A stretch of 8,054 nucleotides of DNA, taken from a bacterium. Lineage in GTDB: Bacteria; Latescibacterota; UBA2968; GCA-2709665. Every line of letters begins with the position of its first letter. Positions within the stretch are counted from its first letter, which is position 1. Positions 1-6,927 of the stretch are shown here, piece by piece. The stretch covers positions 1-8,054 of the forward strand of contig JAQCGA010000160.1 of the NCBI GenBank assembly GCA_027619145.1, read 5' to 3'. Made by a program: the position numbers and the translations under genes. Under the pieces are notes generated by a model. It saw only the letters and a list, made by a program, of their open reading frames with translations, had not been told where the DNA came from and made no database searches.

Positions 1-9
1 CTTAGTCCG

Positions 10-717
10 GTGAGAAAATTGCGTTGGATTGTGATCCTGGCATTGCTGGGGCTTCTCTTTTTTGGTATCCAGAATGCCTATTCGGCTCTGGCCGGTTCAG
101 ACCTGTTCCGACTGGAGCAGATTTCTGTGGTGGGCAACGGGTTGCTGACCCCCTCGGAAGTAGTCGCCTGCTCCGGGCTGAACGTGGGTGGCAATCTGTT
201 TGAAGCCGATCTGGTGGAGGCTACCCGGCGGCTGGCCTCCCACCCTCTGGTTCGCGAAACCCTGTTGTTGCGCCAGCCTCCGGGTACGCTGGTCATTTCG
301 CTGGAGGAGCGGCGACCTATTGCGCTGGTGGCAAAGTCCGAAGGGCTTGTCGGCCTGGACCGAGAAGGGATGTTGTTTGCACTTCCGCAGGTTGGGTTGG
401 ACCTTCCGGTGGTTACAAGTGTGAAAGCGGTTCGGGACAGCGCGGGTGCTTTGCAGCTTATGGGTCTGGTGGGTTTTCTGGAGACGTTGCGGACAGACGC
501 ACCGGCCTTTTTGAACGGGATTTCCGAGATTCAACTGGTCTCTGCGAAAGAAGCACGAGTATACCTGGCAGAAAGTGGGCTGGAGGTGCGCATGCGATTG
601 GATGCGGCGGTTCAGCAGGCTCGGAATTTTGAGGCGTATCTGGTGGCGCGCCAGACAGCCTCACCGGCCTATGTAGACCTCCGGTTTAACGGCCAGGTCG
701 TTGTAGGAAGAATGTAG
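10..717 (+). CDS. ftsQ: Cell division protein FtsQ (DivIB family)
   Basis: Bitopic inner-membrane divisome protein that links the cytoplasmic FtsZ/FtsA ring to the periplasmic FtsB-FtsL and septal wall synthesis proteins. Visible in the 235 residues: a very short basic cytoplasmic tail (MRKLR), one membrane helix at about residues 6-27, then a POTRA domain at about 36-104 beginning near the pattern FRLEQISVVGN and ending near the LEERRPIA segment. The FtsQ beta domain follows, with LVGLDREGMLF at 113-123 and a C-terminal YVDLRFNGQVVV strand. Its position directly before ftsA and ftsZ supports the name. The GTG at 10 is the assumed start, but the nine bases before it are an open frame (Leu-Ser-Pro) with no visible ribosome site, so the true start may lie left of the window. 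The cytoplasmic tail is shorter than in many FtsQ proteins, which also permits an upstream start. Family assignment is secure; the start is not. Confidence 0.93.
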   Translation: MRKLRWIVILALLGLLFFGIQNAYSALAGSDLFRLEQISVVGNGLLTPSEVVACSGLNVGGNLFEADLVEATRRLASHPLVRETLLLRQPPGTLVISLEERRPIALVAKSEGLVGLDREGMLFALPQVGLDLPVVTSVKAVRDSAGALQLMGLVGFLETLRTDAPAFLNGISEIQLVSAKEARVYLAESGLEVRMRLDAAVQQARNFEAYLVARQTASPAYVDLRFNGQVVVGRM

Positions 718-726
718 TGGCGAAAT

Positions 727-753
727 CCAGGGAGACGCTCTCCCGGAATTTTT
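727..753 (+). promoter_or_regulatory. Small hairpin plus T-run between ftsQ and ftsA
   Basis: In the 51-base ftsQ-ftsA spacer, GGGAGA (730-735) pairs perfectly with TCTCCC (739-744) around a CGC triloop. CC (727-728) can add two pairs with GG (745-746) past a bulged A. A run of five T follows at 749-753, just before the ftsA ribosome site (AAGGAAG, around 756-762). The shape resembles a weak intrinsic terminator or attenuator that could lower ftsA-ftsZ readthrough. The A-A-T gap before the T-run and the short stem argue for a leaky element at most. Structure is seen; function is inferred. Confidence 0.35.
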
Positions 754-768
754 GAAAGGAAGAGCATT

Positions 769-2004
769 ATGGTCAAAGGCGATCAGATCGTTGGAATTGA
801 CATTGGAACCACCAAGATTTGCGCCATTGTAGCCGAGGTGGAAAACAACGGTCAGCTTAAGATTACCGGTGTGGGTAATAGTCCGTCGGACGGATTGAAG
901 CGGGGTGTGGTTGTAAATGTGGAGCAAACGGTTCGGTCCATCCAGCGGGCTATTGAAGAGGCCGAACGCATGTCCGACGCCCGGATCTCGGCTGTGTATG
1001 CAGGTATCGCTGGCGACCACATTCGGAGCTTGAATTGCCGGGGAGTGATTGCGGTTTCGGGACCGGACAACGAGATTACAGCCCACGACGAGGCACGTGT
1101 GATTGAAACCGCCAAGGCGGTGTCTATTCCTATGGACCGGGAAATCATCCATGTATTGCCCCAGTCTTTTGTGGTGGACGATCAGCCCGGCGTGAAAGAT
1201 CCGGTGGGGATGTCTGGGGTGCGGCTGGAGGCAGACGTACATATTGTTACAGGTGCGGTAACATCGGCTCAGAATATTTGCAAGAGCTTGCGCCGGGCCG
1301 GAGTGGAAGTGGTAGACCTGGTGCTGGAGCCGCTGGCTTCCAGTTACGCGGTACTCTCGCCGGAAGAAGAGGAAATGGGAGTTGTGCTGGTAGATGTAGG
1401 TGGGGGTACTACAGATATTGCCGTGTTTTACGACGGCAGCATCCGGCATACGGCTGTGGTAGGCCTGGGGGGAGAGAACGTGACGCACGACGTATCGATT
1501 GGGCTGCGTACACCCCTGAGCCAGGCTGAGATCATCAAGCGGGCACACGGTTGTGCCCTGCGTTCTCTGGTGAGCAAAGAAGAAACCATTGAGGTGCCTG
1601 GGCTGGCTGGAAGGCCTTCGTACCAGGTGCCGCGTGCGGAACTGGCCGCGATTATTGAAGCGCGGATGGAGGAAATTTTTACACTGGTCCACCGGGAGAT
1701 TCGCAGAACAGACTACGCAGATCTGCTGGCGGCCGGTGTGGTGATTACAGGCGGCGGCGCGATGCTGGAAGGCTGCGTAGAGCTGGCAGAAGAAGTATTT
1801 GGCATGCCGGTAAGCCTGGGGATTCCAAAGGGGGTTACTGGGCTTTCGGATGCGGTAAACCAGCCCATTTACGCCACCGGCGTAGGATTGGTACTGTTTG
1901 GCATGCACCACCGGAACCGGAACGAAGTTTTGCACGGTGGCGGAGATGACTTTTTTGATTCCATCCTGAGGCGGATGAAAGGATGGGTGAAGGATTTCTT
2001 TTAG
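769..2004 (+). CDS. ftsA: Cell division protein FtsA, actin-like FtsZ membrane anchor
   Basis: Actin-fold ATPase that tethers FtsZ filaments to the cytoplasmic membrane and recruits later divisome proteins. In 411 residues it shows the phosphate-1 motif DIGTTK (11-16), the FtsA-specific 1C subdomain at roughly 85-165, the phosphate-2 motif DVGGGTTD (209-216) and the adenosine motif TGGGAMLEG (327-335). The C-terminus is a short amphipathic helix, FFDSILRRMKGWVKDFF (395-411), the membrane-targeting sequence expected of FtsA. Length is normal for the family. The ATG start is supported by AAGGAAG about 6-8 bases upstream and by alignment of the DIGTTK motif close to the N-terminus. It lies 51 bases after ftsQ and 88 bases before ftsZ on the same strand, so co-transcription is likely. 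All key motifs are intact. Confidence 0.98.
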   Translation: MVKGDQIVGIDIGTTKICAIVAEVENNGQLKITGVGNSPSDGLKRGVVVNVEQTVRSIQRAIEEAERMSDARISAVYAGIAGDHIRSLNCRGVIAVSGPDNEITAHDEARVIETAKAVSIPMDREIIHVLPQSFVVDDQPGVKDPVGMSGVRLEADVHIVTGAVTSAQNICKSLRRAGVEVVDLVLEPLASSYAVLSPEEEEMGVVLVDVGGGTTDIAVFYDGSIRHTAVVGLGGENVTHDVSIGLRTPLSQAEIIKRAHGCALRSLVSKEETIEVPGLAGRPSYQVPRAELAAIIEARMEEIFTLVHREIRRTDYADLLAAGVVITGGGAMLEGCVELAEEVFGMPVSLGIPKGVTGLSDAVNQPIYATGVGLVLFGMHHRNRNEVLHGGGDDFFDSILRRMKGWVKDFF

Positions 2005-2030
2005 ACGGTGAGCGAAAGAAAATTAGAGTG

Positions 2031-2065
2031 GGGATTGCAACCGGGGAGAGTGGCATCTGCAACCC
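2031..2065 (+). other. Imperfect hairpin in the ftsA-ftsZ spacer
   Basis: GGG-A-TTGCA (2031-2039) can pair with TGCAACCC (2058-2065), giving eight base pairs with one bulged A and an 18-base loop. It ends about 15 bases before the AGGAGG ribosome site of ftsZ. There is no T-run after it, so it is not a terminator. It could be an mRNA processing or stability element, or chance. No convincing sigma-70 promoter was seen in the 88-base spacer. Confidence 0.25.
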
Positions 2066-2080
2066 GAAGTTCAAAAGACC

Positions 2081-2095
2081 AGGAGGCACAATGTG
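2081..2095 (+). promoter_or_regulatory. Consensus ribosome binding site and GTG start of ftsZ
   Basis: AGGAGG at 2081-2086 is a full Shine-Dalgarno match. It is six bases from the in-frame GTG at 2093 and four bases from an out-of-frame ATG at 2091. The spacing favours GTG, and the frame from GTG gives a normal short FtsZ N-terminus. This is the strongest ribosome site in the division cluster, consistent with FtsZ being needed in far greater amounts than FtsA or FtsQ. Confidence 0.8.
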
Positions 2096-2114
2096 GTTAC
2101 GTTTTCGATTGTAG
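2091..2114 (+). other. Seven-codon ORF overlapping the ftsZ start
   Basis: An ATG two bases before the ftsZ GTG opens a frame encoding MWLRFRL and stops with TAG at 2112-2114. It shares the AGGAGG ribosome site with ftsZ. It may be a chance by-product of the sequence or may compete with ftsZ initiation. Nothing shows it is translated. Confidence 0.2.
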
Positions 2115-3265
2115 ATAGCGAAAATCAGGCGAGGATGCGAGTCGTTGGTGTGGGAGGTGCCGGCGGCAACGCCGTGAATCGAATGATCGAGGCAGGCCTC
2201 AAAGGTGTGGAGTTCATTGCGATCAATTCGGATATCCAGGATCTGGAGCTTTCAGAGGCGTCTCGACGGCTGCAAATTGGGCAGACCGTGACGAAGGGAT
2301 TGGGCGCTGGTGCCAACCCGGAGATTGGCCGACAGGCCATAGAAGAAGACCGGGAACAGATGGCTGAACTGCTGGCCGGTTCGGATATGGTATTTGTCAC
2401 TGCAGGCATGGGCGGCGGTACAGGTACTGGTGCGGCACCCGTGGTGGCCGAAATTGCAAAAGAGGCCGGTGCGCTTACGGTAGGGATTGTAACCCGTCCG
2501 TTTGTCATGGAAGGTACCCCCCGGATGCGCAATGCGGATATGGGGATTGAGCAGATGAAGGCCGCGGTGGATACGTTGATTGTGATTCCGAACCAGCGTT
2601 TGCTGGCAGTGAGTTCCAAAGATACCACGTTGCGCGATGCCTTCCGTATGGCGGACGAAGTGTTGCTTCAGGCCACGCGGGGTATTTCGGATCTGATTAC
2701 GGTTCCGGGTGAGGTGAACCTGGACTTCAACGATGTGCGCACCGTGATGCTGGAAGGTGGAGACGCGCTGATGGGTACCGGGGCTGCTGTAGGCGAAGGC
2801 CGGGCCGTGGAAGCTGCGCAAAAAGCCATTAAGAGCCCGCTGCTGGAAGAGGTTTCTATTCAAGGCGCGAGGGGCGTTCTGGTCAATATTTCGGCGGGTA
2901 GCGATTTGAAATTGTTTGAGGTGAATGAGGCGGTTTCTGTGATTACCGAGGCGGCTGGAAACGAGGCGAATATCATCTGGGGAACGGTGCTGGATGATAC
3001 CTTAGGAGATGAATTGCGGGTGACGGTAATTGCCACCGGTTTTGCCATTGAAGAAGAACGGCGTGGGGTAAGTATGGCTGTTGCCAAACCCAAAGAACAC
3101 AACAGCCGCCTGAGCCGGGACGTGCCTGCTTTTATGCGTAAGCCCGGGAATGTAGAGATCAACCCGAGGGAGCAAAAACGGGAAGAAGCAGCAACCGAAG
3201 AGATTTCTCTGGATGATTTGGAATACCCAACATTTCTGAGGCGCAAGATCAAAGACAGCGCATAA
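2093..3265 (+). CDS. ftsZ: Cell division protein FtsZ, tubulin-like GTPase
   Basis: Polymerising GTPase that forms the cytokinetic ring at midcell. The 390-residue product has the N-terminal GTP-binding loop [13 protein letters not shown] (19-31), the tubulin signature GGGTGTG (107-113), the NQRL segment (167-170) and the catalytic T7 loop [11 protein letters not shown] (209-219) with both acidic residues (D211, D214). The C-terminal globular domain runs to about residue 320. A charged linker follows, then the conserved FtsA-binding tail [12 protein letters not shown] (374-385). A second, similar motif, DVPAFMRK, sits earlier at 343-350. The GTG start follows a perfect AGGAGG; a methionine at residue 15 (2135) would leave almost no N-terminal tail and is less likely. 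It is the last gene of the cluster and is followed at once by a strong terminator. Length and motifs are normal. Confidence 0.99.
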   Translation: MVTFSIVDSENQARMRVVGVGGAGGNAVNRMIEAGLKGVEFIAINSDIQDLELSEASRRLQIGQTVTKGLGAGANPEIGRQAIEEDREQMAELLAGSDMVFVTAGMGGGTGTGAAPVVAEIAKEAGALTVGIVTRPFVMEGTPRMRNADMGIEQMKAAVDTLIVIPNQRLLAVSSKDTTLRDAFRMADEVLLQATRGISDLITVPGEVNLDFNDVRTVMLEGGDALMGTGAAVGEGRAVEAAQKAIKSPLLEEVSIQGARGVLVNISAGSDLKLFEVNEAVSVITEAAGNEANIIWGTVLDDTLGDELRVTVIATGFAIEEERRGVSMAVAKPKEHNSRLSRDVPAFMRKPGNVEINPREQKREEAATEEISLDDLEYPTFLRRKIKDSA

Positions 3266-3285
3266 CAAGAAGAAGAGTACAAGAA

Positions 3286-3326
3286 AGAAGGGGCGGCCGA
3301 ACACATCGGCCGCCCCTTCTTTTTTT
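3286..3326 (+). terminator. Strong intrinsic terminator after ftsZ
   Basis: A perfect 15-bp inverted repeat (3286-3300 with 3306-3320, core GGGCGGCCGA / TCGGCCGCCC) encloses a five-base ACACA loop. It runs into a T-tract at 3320-3326, and A-T pairs can extend the stem by two more. It starts 20 bases after the ftsZ stop. On the opposite strand it is followed by T-rich sequence broken by C and G, so it may also stop the converging - strand transcript, though less strongly. The 112 bases from 3327 to 3438 hold no gene; only a weak GTCAA/TTGAC inverted repeat (3421-3437) was seen there. Confidence 0.95.
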
Positions 3327-3438
3327 AAGAAAGGTTTTATGTTTCTTTGACAGTAAAGATTTCGTCCTGCGGGTCTTCTTCACAATGGATGTACAAAATA
3401 AAAGTCTGGGCGCACATAAAGTCAAGCGTGAATTGACC

Positions 3439-5646
3439 TTATTCGCTGTCTTCCAGCAGGCCAGCTTCGTGTGCTGCCCAGAGGAAACGTGGACTGGCAC
3501 GCAGGTCCAGGTTGCGGGTCCAGCCGCGTAGAACCTGTTGAATGAGCGTTTTGTCTCTTGTAAGGCGATAGGCATAGCCGAAGGGCTCCACGGGGCTGTC
3601 GCTGTAATAGCTGGAGCGATAGTCGTGAGATGTGACGTAGATCCAGGCACCGTCCGGGAAGCGCATCTCTTTTCCGGCTAAGAAACGCATGCCTTTGAGG
3701 AAGACGTCACGGGCTTCCTCGTCGCCGGTGGTTTCGTGGTACCGACCCAGGCCTGTGAGGCAGACAGCGTTCTGGAACGGGCAGAAGCCGGTGTTGAAGA
3801 AGAGTTCCATGGACCAGCCGCCGTTTTTGTGTTGGGCATCGCGTACGGCTTCAAAAATGCTTCGCATGGCCAGGCGGTATTTTTCTTCGCCTGTGGCTTC
3901 GTACACGGCGGCAAGGCCAATGAGCGGCCAGCCGCTGTCCCGGGCGCTGTGCCAGTTGCTGTGGTACGGTGGTTGTGCCCAGCCTCGGTCGACCATTTTC
4001 AAAAAACAATCTCCGGTGCTTATGGCAGCTTCCAATGCACGCGGGTGGCCGGTAAGGAAGTAGTATTCCAACAGCCCTTCGGTCCACATGTGAGAAGGTA
4101 CGGTGGATACACCGGGATACCCTTCGGCGCTGTACTGTACGTGGTGATGACCGTGGATGCGCTGGCCGCCCAGTTCGAGGGGATCGTGCGTGGTGTAGTG
4201 GACCATGTCGATGTCTATGGTATGCCAGACGGAGGATTCTACGAGTTGCCAGGGGATGCGTTCGCCGGTGCGGATGTGCTGGATGAGGAATCCGTGCAGG
4301 CGGTCTGGTTCGTTGTTGGATGAGAAGCCGCCCTGGGAGCCGGTACCTGGGTTGACGAAGTCGCCAAAATCGACCATGCCCAGGCTGCGGGTGTTCCGGG
4401 CCTGCACGGTCTGGTCGCGCAGGTTGCGTTCGATTTTTGGATAGCGTTCAGGTACGGGCGGCAAGACCAGGCCAAAGACGCCGCTTTCCAGGTACCACGC
4501 GCTATTTTGCGGGAGAAGGGATTCTTCGAAAGCAATGGCCTGCTCGTGTACGCGGGCCTCTTCTCCGCCGCCTTCGTGGAACTGGAGCAGGACGATGTGG
4601 GTTCGAGATTGGCCCTGGTGCAGGTTGAGTGGGCCAGATCGGGCGGGATGAATAGAAAAGGTGATGTGGTTTTTTTTCCAACCGGCTTCTTTGGGGTAGA
4701 GTGCGACAAAGTCCCGCATGGAGATGCATACGCCGTGTGTTTGGTTGGAGACATCCAGCCAGCCCCGTGCAAGTTGTTGTTCGTACATGCCCACGCCTTC
4801 AACCTGGGTTCCGTCCGCTTTGTAGATCAGGCTTCCTGAGAAGACACCGTAGTTTTCGAGGACTTTTTCGTGGTAAAAGTAAAAGGACTCCTGCGACTGG
4901 AAGAGTTTGCGCCCGGACCCGCATAGGCCGGTTTCTGGACCTTCCAGAGCGAGGGAATTGTTGAAGGCGATTTCCTGGATTTCGGAGAATTGTGCGTTTT
5001 CGGTATTGAAGAAGGTGAGTTCTGTTTCCAGCCAGGGCAGGTTTGCGTGTGCGGTGAGGCGGACGAGATAGCGGAAGAATTTTTTGCCAGAGGCATTGCC
5101 AAAGGTTCCTGTTGCGCGGATGACGGCGCGTTGTGCGGTGTGTTCCTCGAGGGTGACTTCGTGGGTTGTTCCGTTGGAGATATCGTAGCGTGTTCCATTT
5201 TTGGAAGCGATCCAGAATGCCTGGGATTCCAGCAGGTTTCGACCGTGAAGGCGGACGTTTTCGAGCAGGTTGAAGTGGGTTCTGGAGACGGAGAATGACA
5301 GGGGACCGGTGGAGATTTCGAGGGTAGATTGCGATTCGGAAACGGTGAGTGTAGACTTGATGGGTGTGCGGGAGATACCTTCTCCGTATTCGAGGTGGTA
5401 AAGAGCGGTTTCCTGGGCGTTGAGGGTGACCTGGAAGTCCAGCAGAATCCATTTGACGGAGTTGTCTGGCCAGTGTGCGGTCTGGCGAATTTCGCAGGGG
5501 TGTTCGGTGTTGTTGGGTTCGATGAGGCGTACAGCGTCTGTTGTGGCGAGTACGTTTTGGGGAAAGGGAACGCCCCGGCGCACGGGCCAGTTTTCACGGC
5601 GAACCCCGGTGGGTTCTTCCAGGACAAGTGGAATTCGGGTGGGCAT
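3439..5646 (-). CDS. RIFT-barrel / exo-rhamnogalacturonan lyase-like (PL26/YetA-like) protein
   Basis: A 735-residue protein, probably acting on a carbohydrate. The N-terminus (about 1-100) has NWPVRRGVPFPQNVL, like the RIFT-barrel domain of Penicillium exo-rhamnogalacturonan lyase (PcRGLX, family PL26) and Bacillus YetA. A second beta-rich domain covers about 100-400. From about 410 an alpha-helical domain carries VDFGDF, DIDMVHYTTHD, RIHGHHH and the MWTEGLLEYYFLTGHPRALEAA pattern of alpha/alpha toroid enzymes. Helix-forming segments continue to the end. Catalytic residues cannot be named with certainty. There is no signal peptide, so a cytoplasmic role on imported oligosaccharides is likely. 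The ATG at 5646 is chosen because CAGGAG lies six bases upstream and the sequence matches the domain start; an in-frame ATG 33 bases earlier would overlap the preceding gene. It lies 25 bases after the Gfo/Idh oxidoreductase gene, so the two likely form an operon. It could instead be a hydrolase or a non-catalytic relative. Confidence 0.7.
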   Translation of the reverse strand: MPTRIPLVLEEPTGVRRENWPVRRGVPFPQNVLATTDAVRLIEPNNTEHPCEIRQTAHWPDNSVKWILLDFQVTLNAQETALYHLEYGEGISRTPIKSTLTVSESQSTLEISTGPLSFSVSRTHFNLLENVRLHGRNLLESQAFWIASKNGTRYDISNGTTHEVTLEEHTAQRAVIRATGTFGNASGKKFFRYLVRLTAHANLPWLETELTFFNTENAQFSEIQEIAFNNSLALEGPETGLCGSGRKLFQSQESFYFYHEKVLENYGVFSGSLIYKADGTQVEGVGMYEQQLARGWLDVSNQTHGVCISMRDFVALYPKEAGWKKNHITFSIHPARSGPLNLHQGQSRTHIVLLQFHEGGGEEARVHEQAIAFEESLLPQNSAWYLESGVFGLVLPPVPERYPKIERNLRDQTVQARNTRSLGMVDFGDFVNPGTGSQGGFSSNNEPDRLHGFLIQHIRTGERIPWQLVESSVWHTIDIDMVHYTTHDPLELGGQRIHGHHHVQYSAEGYPGVSTVPSHMWTEGLLEYYFLTGHPRALEAAISTGDCFLKMVDRGWAQPPYHSNWHSARDSGWPLIGLAAVYEATGEEKYRLAMRSIFEAVRDAQHKNGGWSMELFFNTGFCPFQNAVCLTGLGRYHETTGDEEARDVFLKGMRFLAGKEMRFPDGAWIYVTSHDYRSSYYSDSPVEPFGYAYRLTRDKTLIQQVLRGWTRNLDLRASPRFLWAAHEAGLLEDSE

Positions 5647-5671
5647 GGGATGCTCCTGAGTTAAATAGGAT

Positions 5672-6676
5672 TCAGTCACAGGTAGCTGAAACGGGTATCA
5701 GTGACTTCGAGTCGTCCGCCGATTTCAGGGTTGCCAGGTTCACTTGCAGGGTCTGGATGGCTTCTTCGAGGGAGCAGAGGGGTGCGGCTTTGGTTTCGAG
5801 TGCGTCGAGAAATGCGTTGGCTTGGCGGGTAAAGAGGGTGTCGCGTTCCGGGATCTCGAAGGATTCAATGTGCCATTCGTTGCCGGGTTCGATCATCCAG
5901 CGCCACTGGTTCAGGTGGATGTCCAAACGAGCCGTGCCATTTTTACAGGCAACAGTTACTGTTGTTTCGTTGGGGGCCTGGTGCAGGTTGTGGACATAAC
6001 TTCCCATGACTGTTCCGTGTCGGGTAAGTACATGGACGGTGTCTTCAACTTCAATGCCATCGAGTACTTGATGGGCGGCATCTGCAACGAGGTGGCTGAT
6101 AGGACCTGCGAGCCATTCGCCCATGTTGAGGATGTGGGTGAGTCCGTCCTGGATCGCACCGCCGCCGGTGGTTCGGTTTGCAAAGTAGATTTCGCGGTAC
6201 GCGGGGCGATAGGTGGGGAAGTGTTGACCGACGGTGGCAAAGAGCTGGACGGGTTCACCAAAACGTCCGCTGTGGATGGCTTCACGCATGGTGGAGAGTG
6301 CTGGATTGGCGCGGTGGACGTAGCCAATGGCGGCGGTGAGGCGTTTTTTGGCGATGATTTTACGCAGGGATTCGACGCCGTCGAGTGATGTGCTCAATGG
6401 TTTTTCGATGAGGAGATGGATGCCAGCTTCGGCCAGGCGGGTGGAGATGGGGATATGCAGGTGGGCCGGTACGGCGACGACGGCGGCGTGGAAGGTGTGT
6501 TCGAGGGCTGTGTCCAGGGATGCAAAAGCTTGCTGGATGTTGTAGCGGTCTGCAATGGTTTTTCGAAGATCTGCATTGGTTTCGCAAATGGAGAGTTCGG
6601 CACGGCCCGTGTTCTGAAAGCAACGCAAGTGGCGTTCTCCAATAGAGCCGGTGCCTATGACAAGGATTCGGTACAT
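5672..6676 (-). CDS. Gfo/Idh/MocA family NAD(P)-dependent oxidoreductase
   Basis: Predicted sugar or inositol dehydrogenase/reductase of 334 residues. The N-terminal Rossmann fold opens with MYRILVIGTGSIGERHL, a nucleotide-binding GxGxxG-type loop at 8-13. VPAHLH (69-74) and the family hallmark EKP (91-93) follow. In the C-terminal alpha/beta domain, HRANP (121-125) and GGGAIQDGLTH (171-181) match the substrate-side motifs with the conserved Asp and His. The ATG at 6676 is chosen because it places the Rossmann strand at the N-terminus as usual; the open frame extends 22 codons upstream with unrelated sequence. The ribosome site is weak (GGGA around 6685). It is first of a two-gene unit with the lyase-like gene, which suggests oxidation of a sugar hydroxyl coupled to the partner's cleavage or rearrangement. 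The exact substrate is unknown. No signal peptide or membrane segment. Confidence 0.9.
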   Translation of the reverse strand: MYRILVIGTGSIGERHLRCFQNTGRAELSICETNADLRKTIADRYNIQQAFASLDTALEHTFHAAVVAVPAHLHIPISTRLAEAGIHLLIEKPLSTSLDGVESLRKIIAKKRLTAAIGYVHRANPALSTMREAIHSGRFGEPVQLFATVGQHFPTYRPAYREIYFANRTTGGGAIQDGLTHILNMGEWLAGPISHLVADAAHQVLDGIEVEDTVHVLTRHGTVMGSYVHNLHQAPNETTVTVACKNGTARLDIHLNQWRWMIEPGNEWHIESFEIPERDTLFTRQANAFLDALETKAAPLCSLEEAIQTLQVNLATLKSADDSKSLIPVSATCD

Positions 6677-6729
6677 AGATATCCCATAAAAAGTGTTTGA
6701 CCTGGATGATTTATGAAAACTGTTGGAAC

Positions 6730-6756
6730 CACAGATACACACTGATCAACACGGAT
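6730..6756. repeat. Three-unit 10-bp periodic repeat (CACNGAT)
   Basis: CACAGAT (6730-6736), CACTGAT (6740-6746) and CACGGAT (6750-6756) start exactly ten bases apart, one DNA helical turn. The preceding bases give an ACCACAGAT opening, like the intergenic ACCACAGAT/ACACAGAT-type repeats scattered in genomes of several bacterial phyla (from memory, not checked). The unit is short and imperfect, so it may be a decayed copy of such an element or a phased protein-binding site. Confidence 0.5.
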
Positions 6757-6833
6757 GGTTGAGGCGTTGCTTGGCCAGGGAGTTGTTTTGATTCGAATGT
6801 GTGGAAGTTACGATGCTGGGCGTGTGAAATCCA

Positions 6834-6927
6834 GTCTGTTCTGAACCCCGTCAGGGCGCAGGAGCTGTTTGCATTCTACGGGAAAAGGAGTATCTTGGGA
6901 AAACAGACATTTCGGGATGTTGTCTGT
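6834..6927 (+). promoter_or_regulatory. Possible structured leader upstream of the phosphatase gene
   Basis: Three complementary segments are visible. GTCTGTT (6834-6840) can pair with AACAGAC (6902-6908). This would enclose a second helix, CCCGT (6847-6851) with ACGGG (6878-6882). Alternatively ACAGACA (6903-6909) can pair perfectly with TGTCTGT (6921-6927) around an 11-base loop. The two pairings use the same central bases and exclude each other, as in attenuators and riboswitches. No known riboswitch consensus was recognised, there is no T-run after the second hairpin, and whether the region is transcribed is unknown. Confidence 0.25.

Noticed and set aside
661..1935. Open frame of 424 codons on the - strand opposite ftsQ end and ftsA
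   Set aside because: It lies almost wholly antisense to an unmistakable ftsA, is rich in His, Asn, Arg and Cys without any recognisable domain, and is explained by the codon bias of the + strand gene.
2252..2863. Open frame of 203 codons antisense to ftsZ
   Set aside because: Complement of conserved ftsZ sequence; low-complexity composition and no motif.
3421..3437. GTCAA/TTGAC inverted repeat after the lyase-like gene as a - strand terminator
   Set aside because: Only five pairs, AT-rich, without a proper T-run on the - strand.
5647..5679. Upstream ATG at 5679 as start of the lyase-like protein
   Set aside because: It would overlap the oxidoreductase stop and add 11 residues with no domain match, while ATG 5646 has CAGGAG at ideal spacing.
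6677..6742. 22-residue N-terminal extension of the - strand oxidoreductase
   Set aside because: The Rossmann strand begins at the ATG at 6676; the added residues are unlike the family.
6841..6882. CTGAACCCCGTCAGG recalls the core of bacterial signal recognition particle RNA, and an ACGGG partner lies at about the right distance
   Set aside because: The near-invariant GGAA tetraloop and AGCAGC loop that should follow are absent, so this is not a functional SRP RNA; most likely chance.
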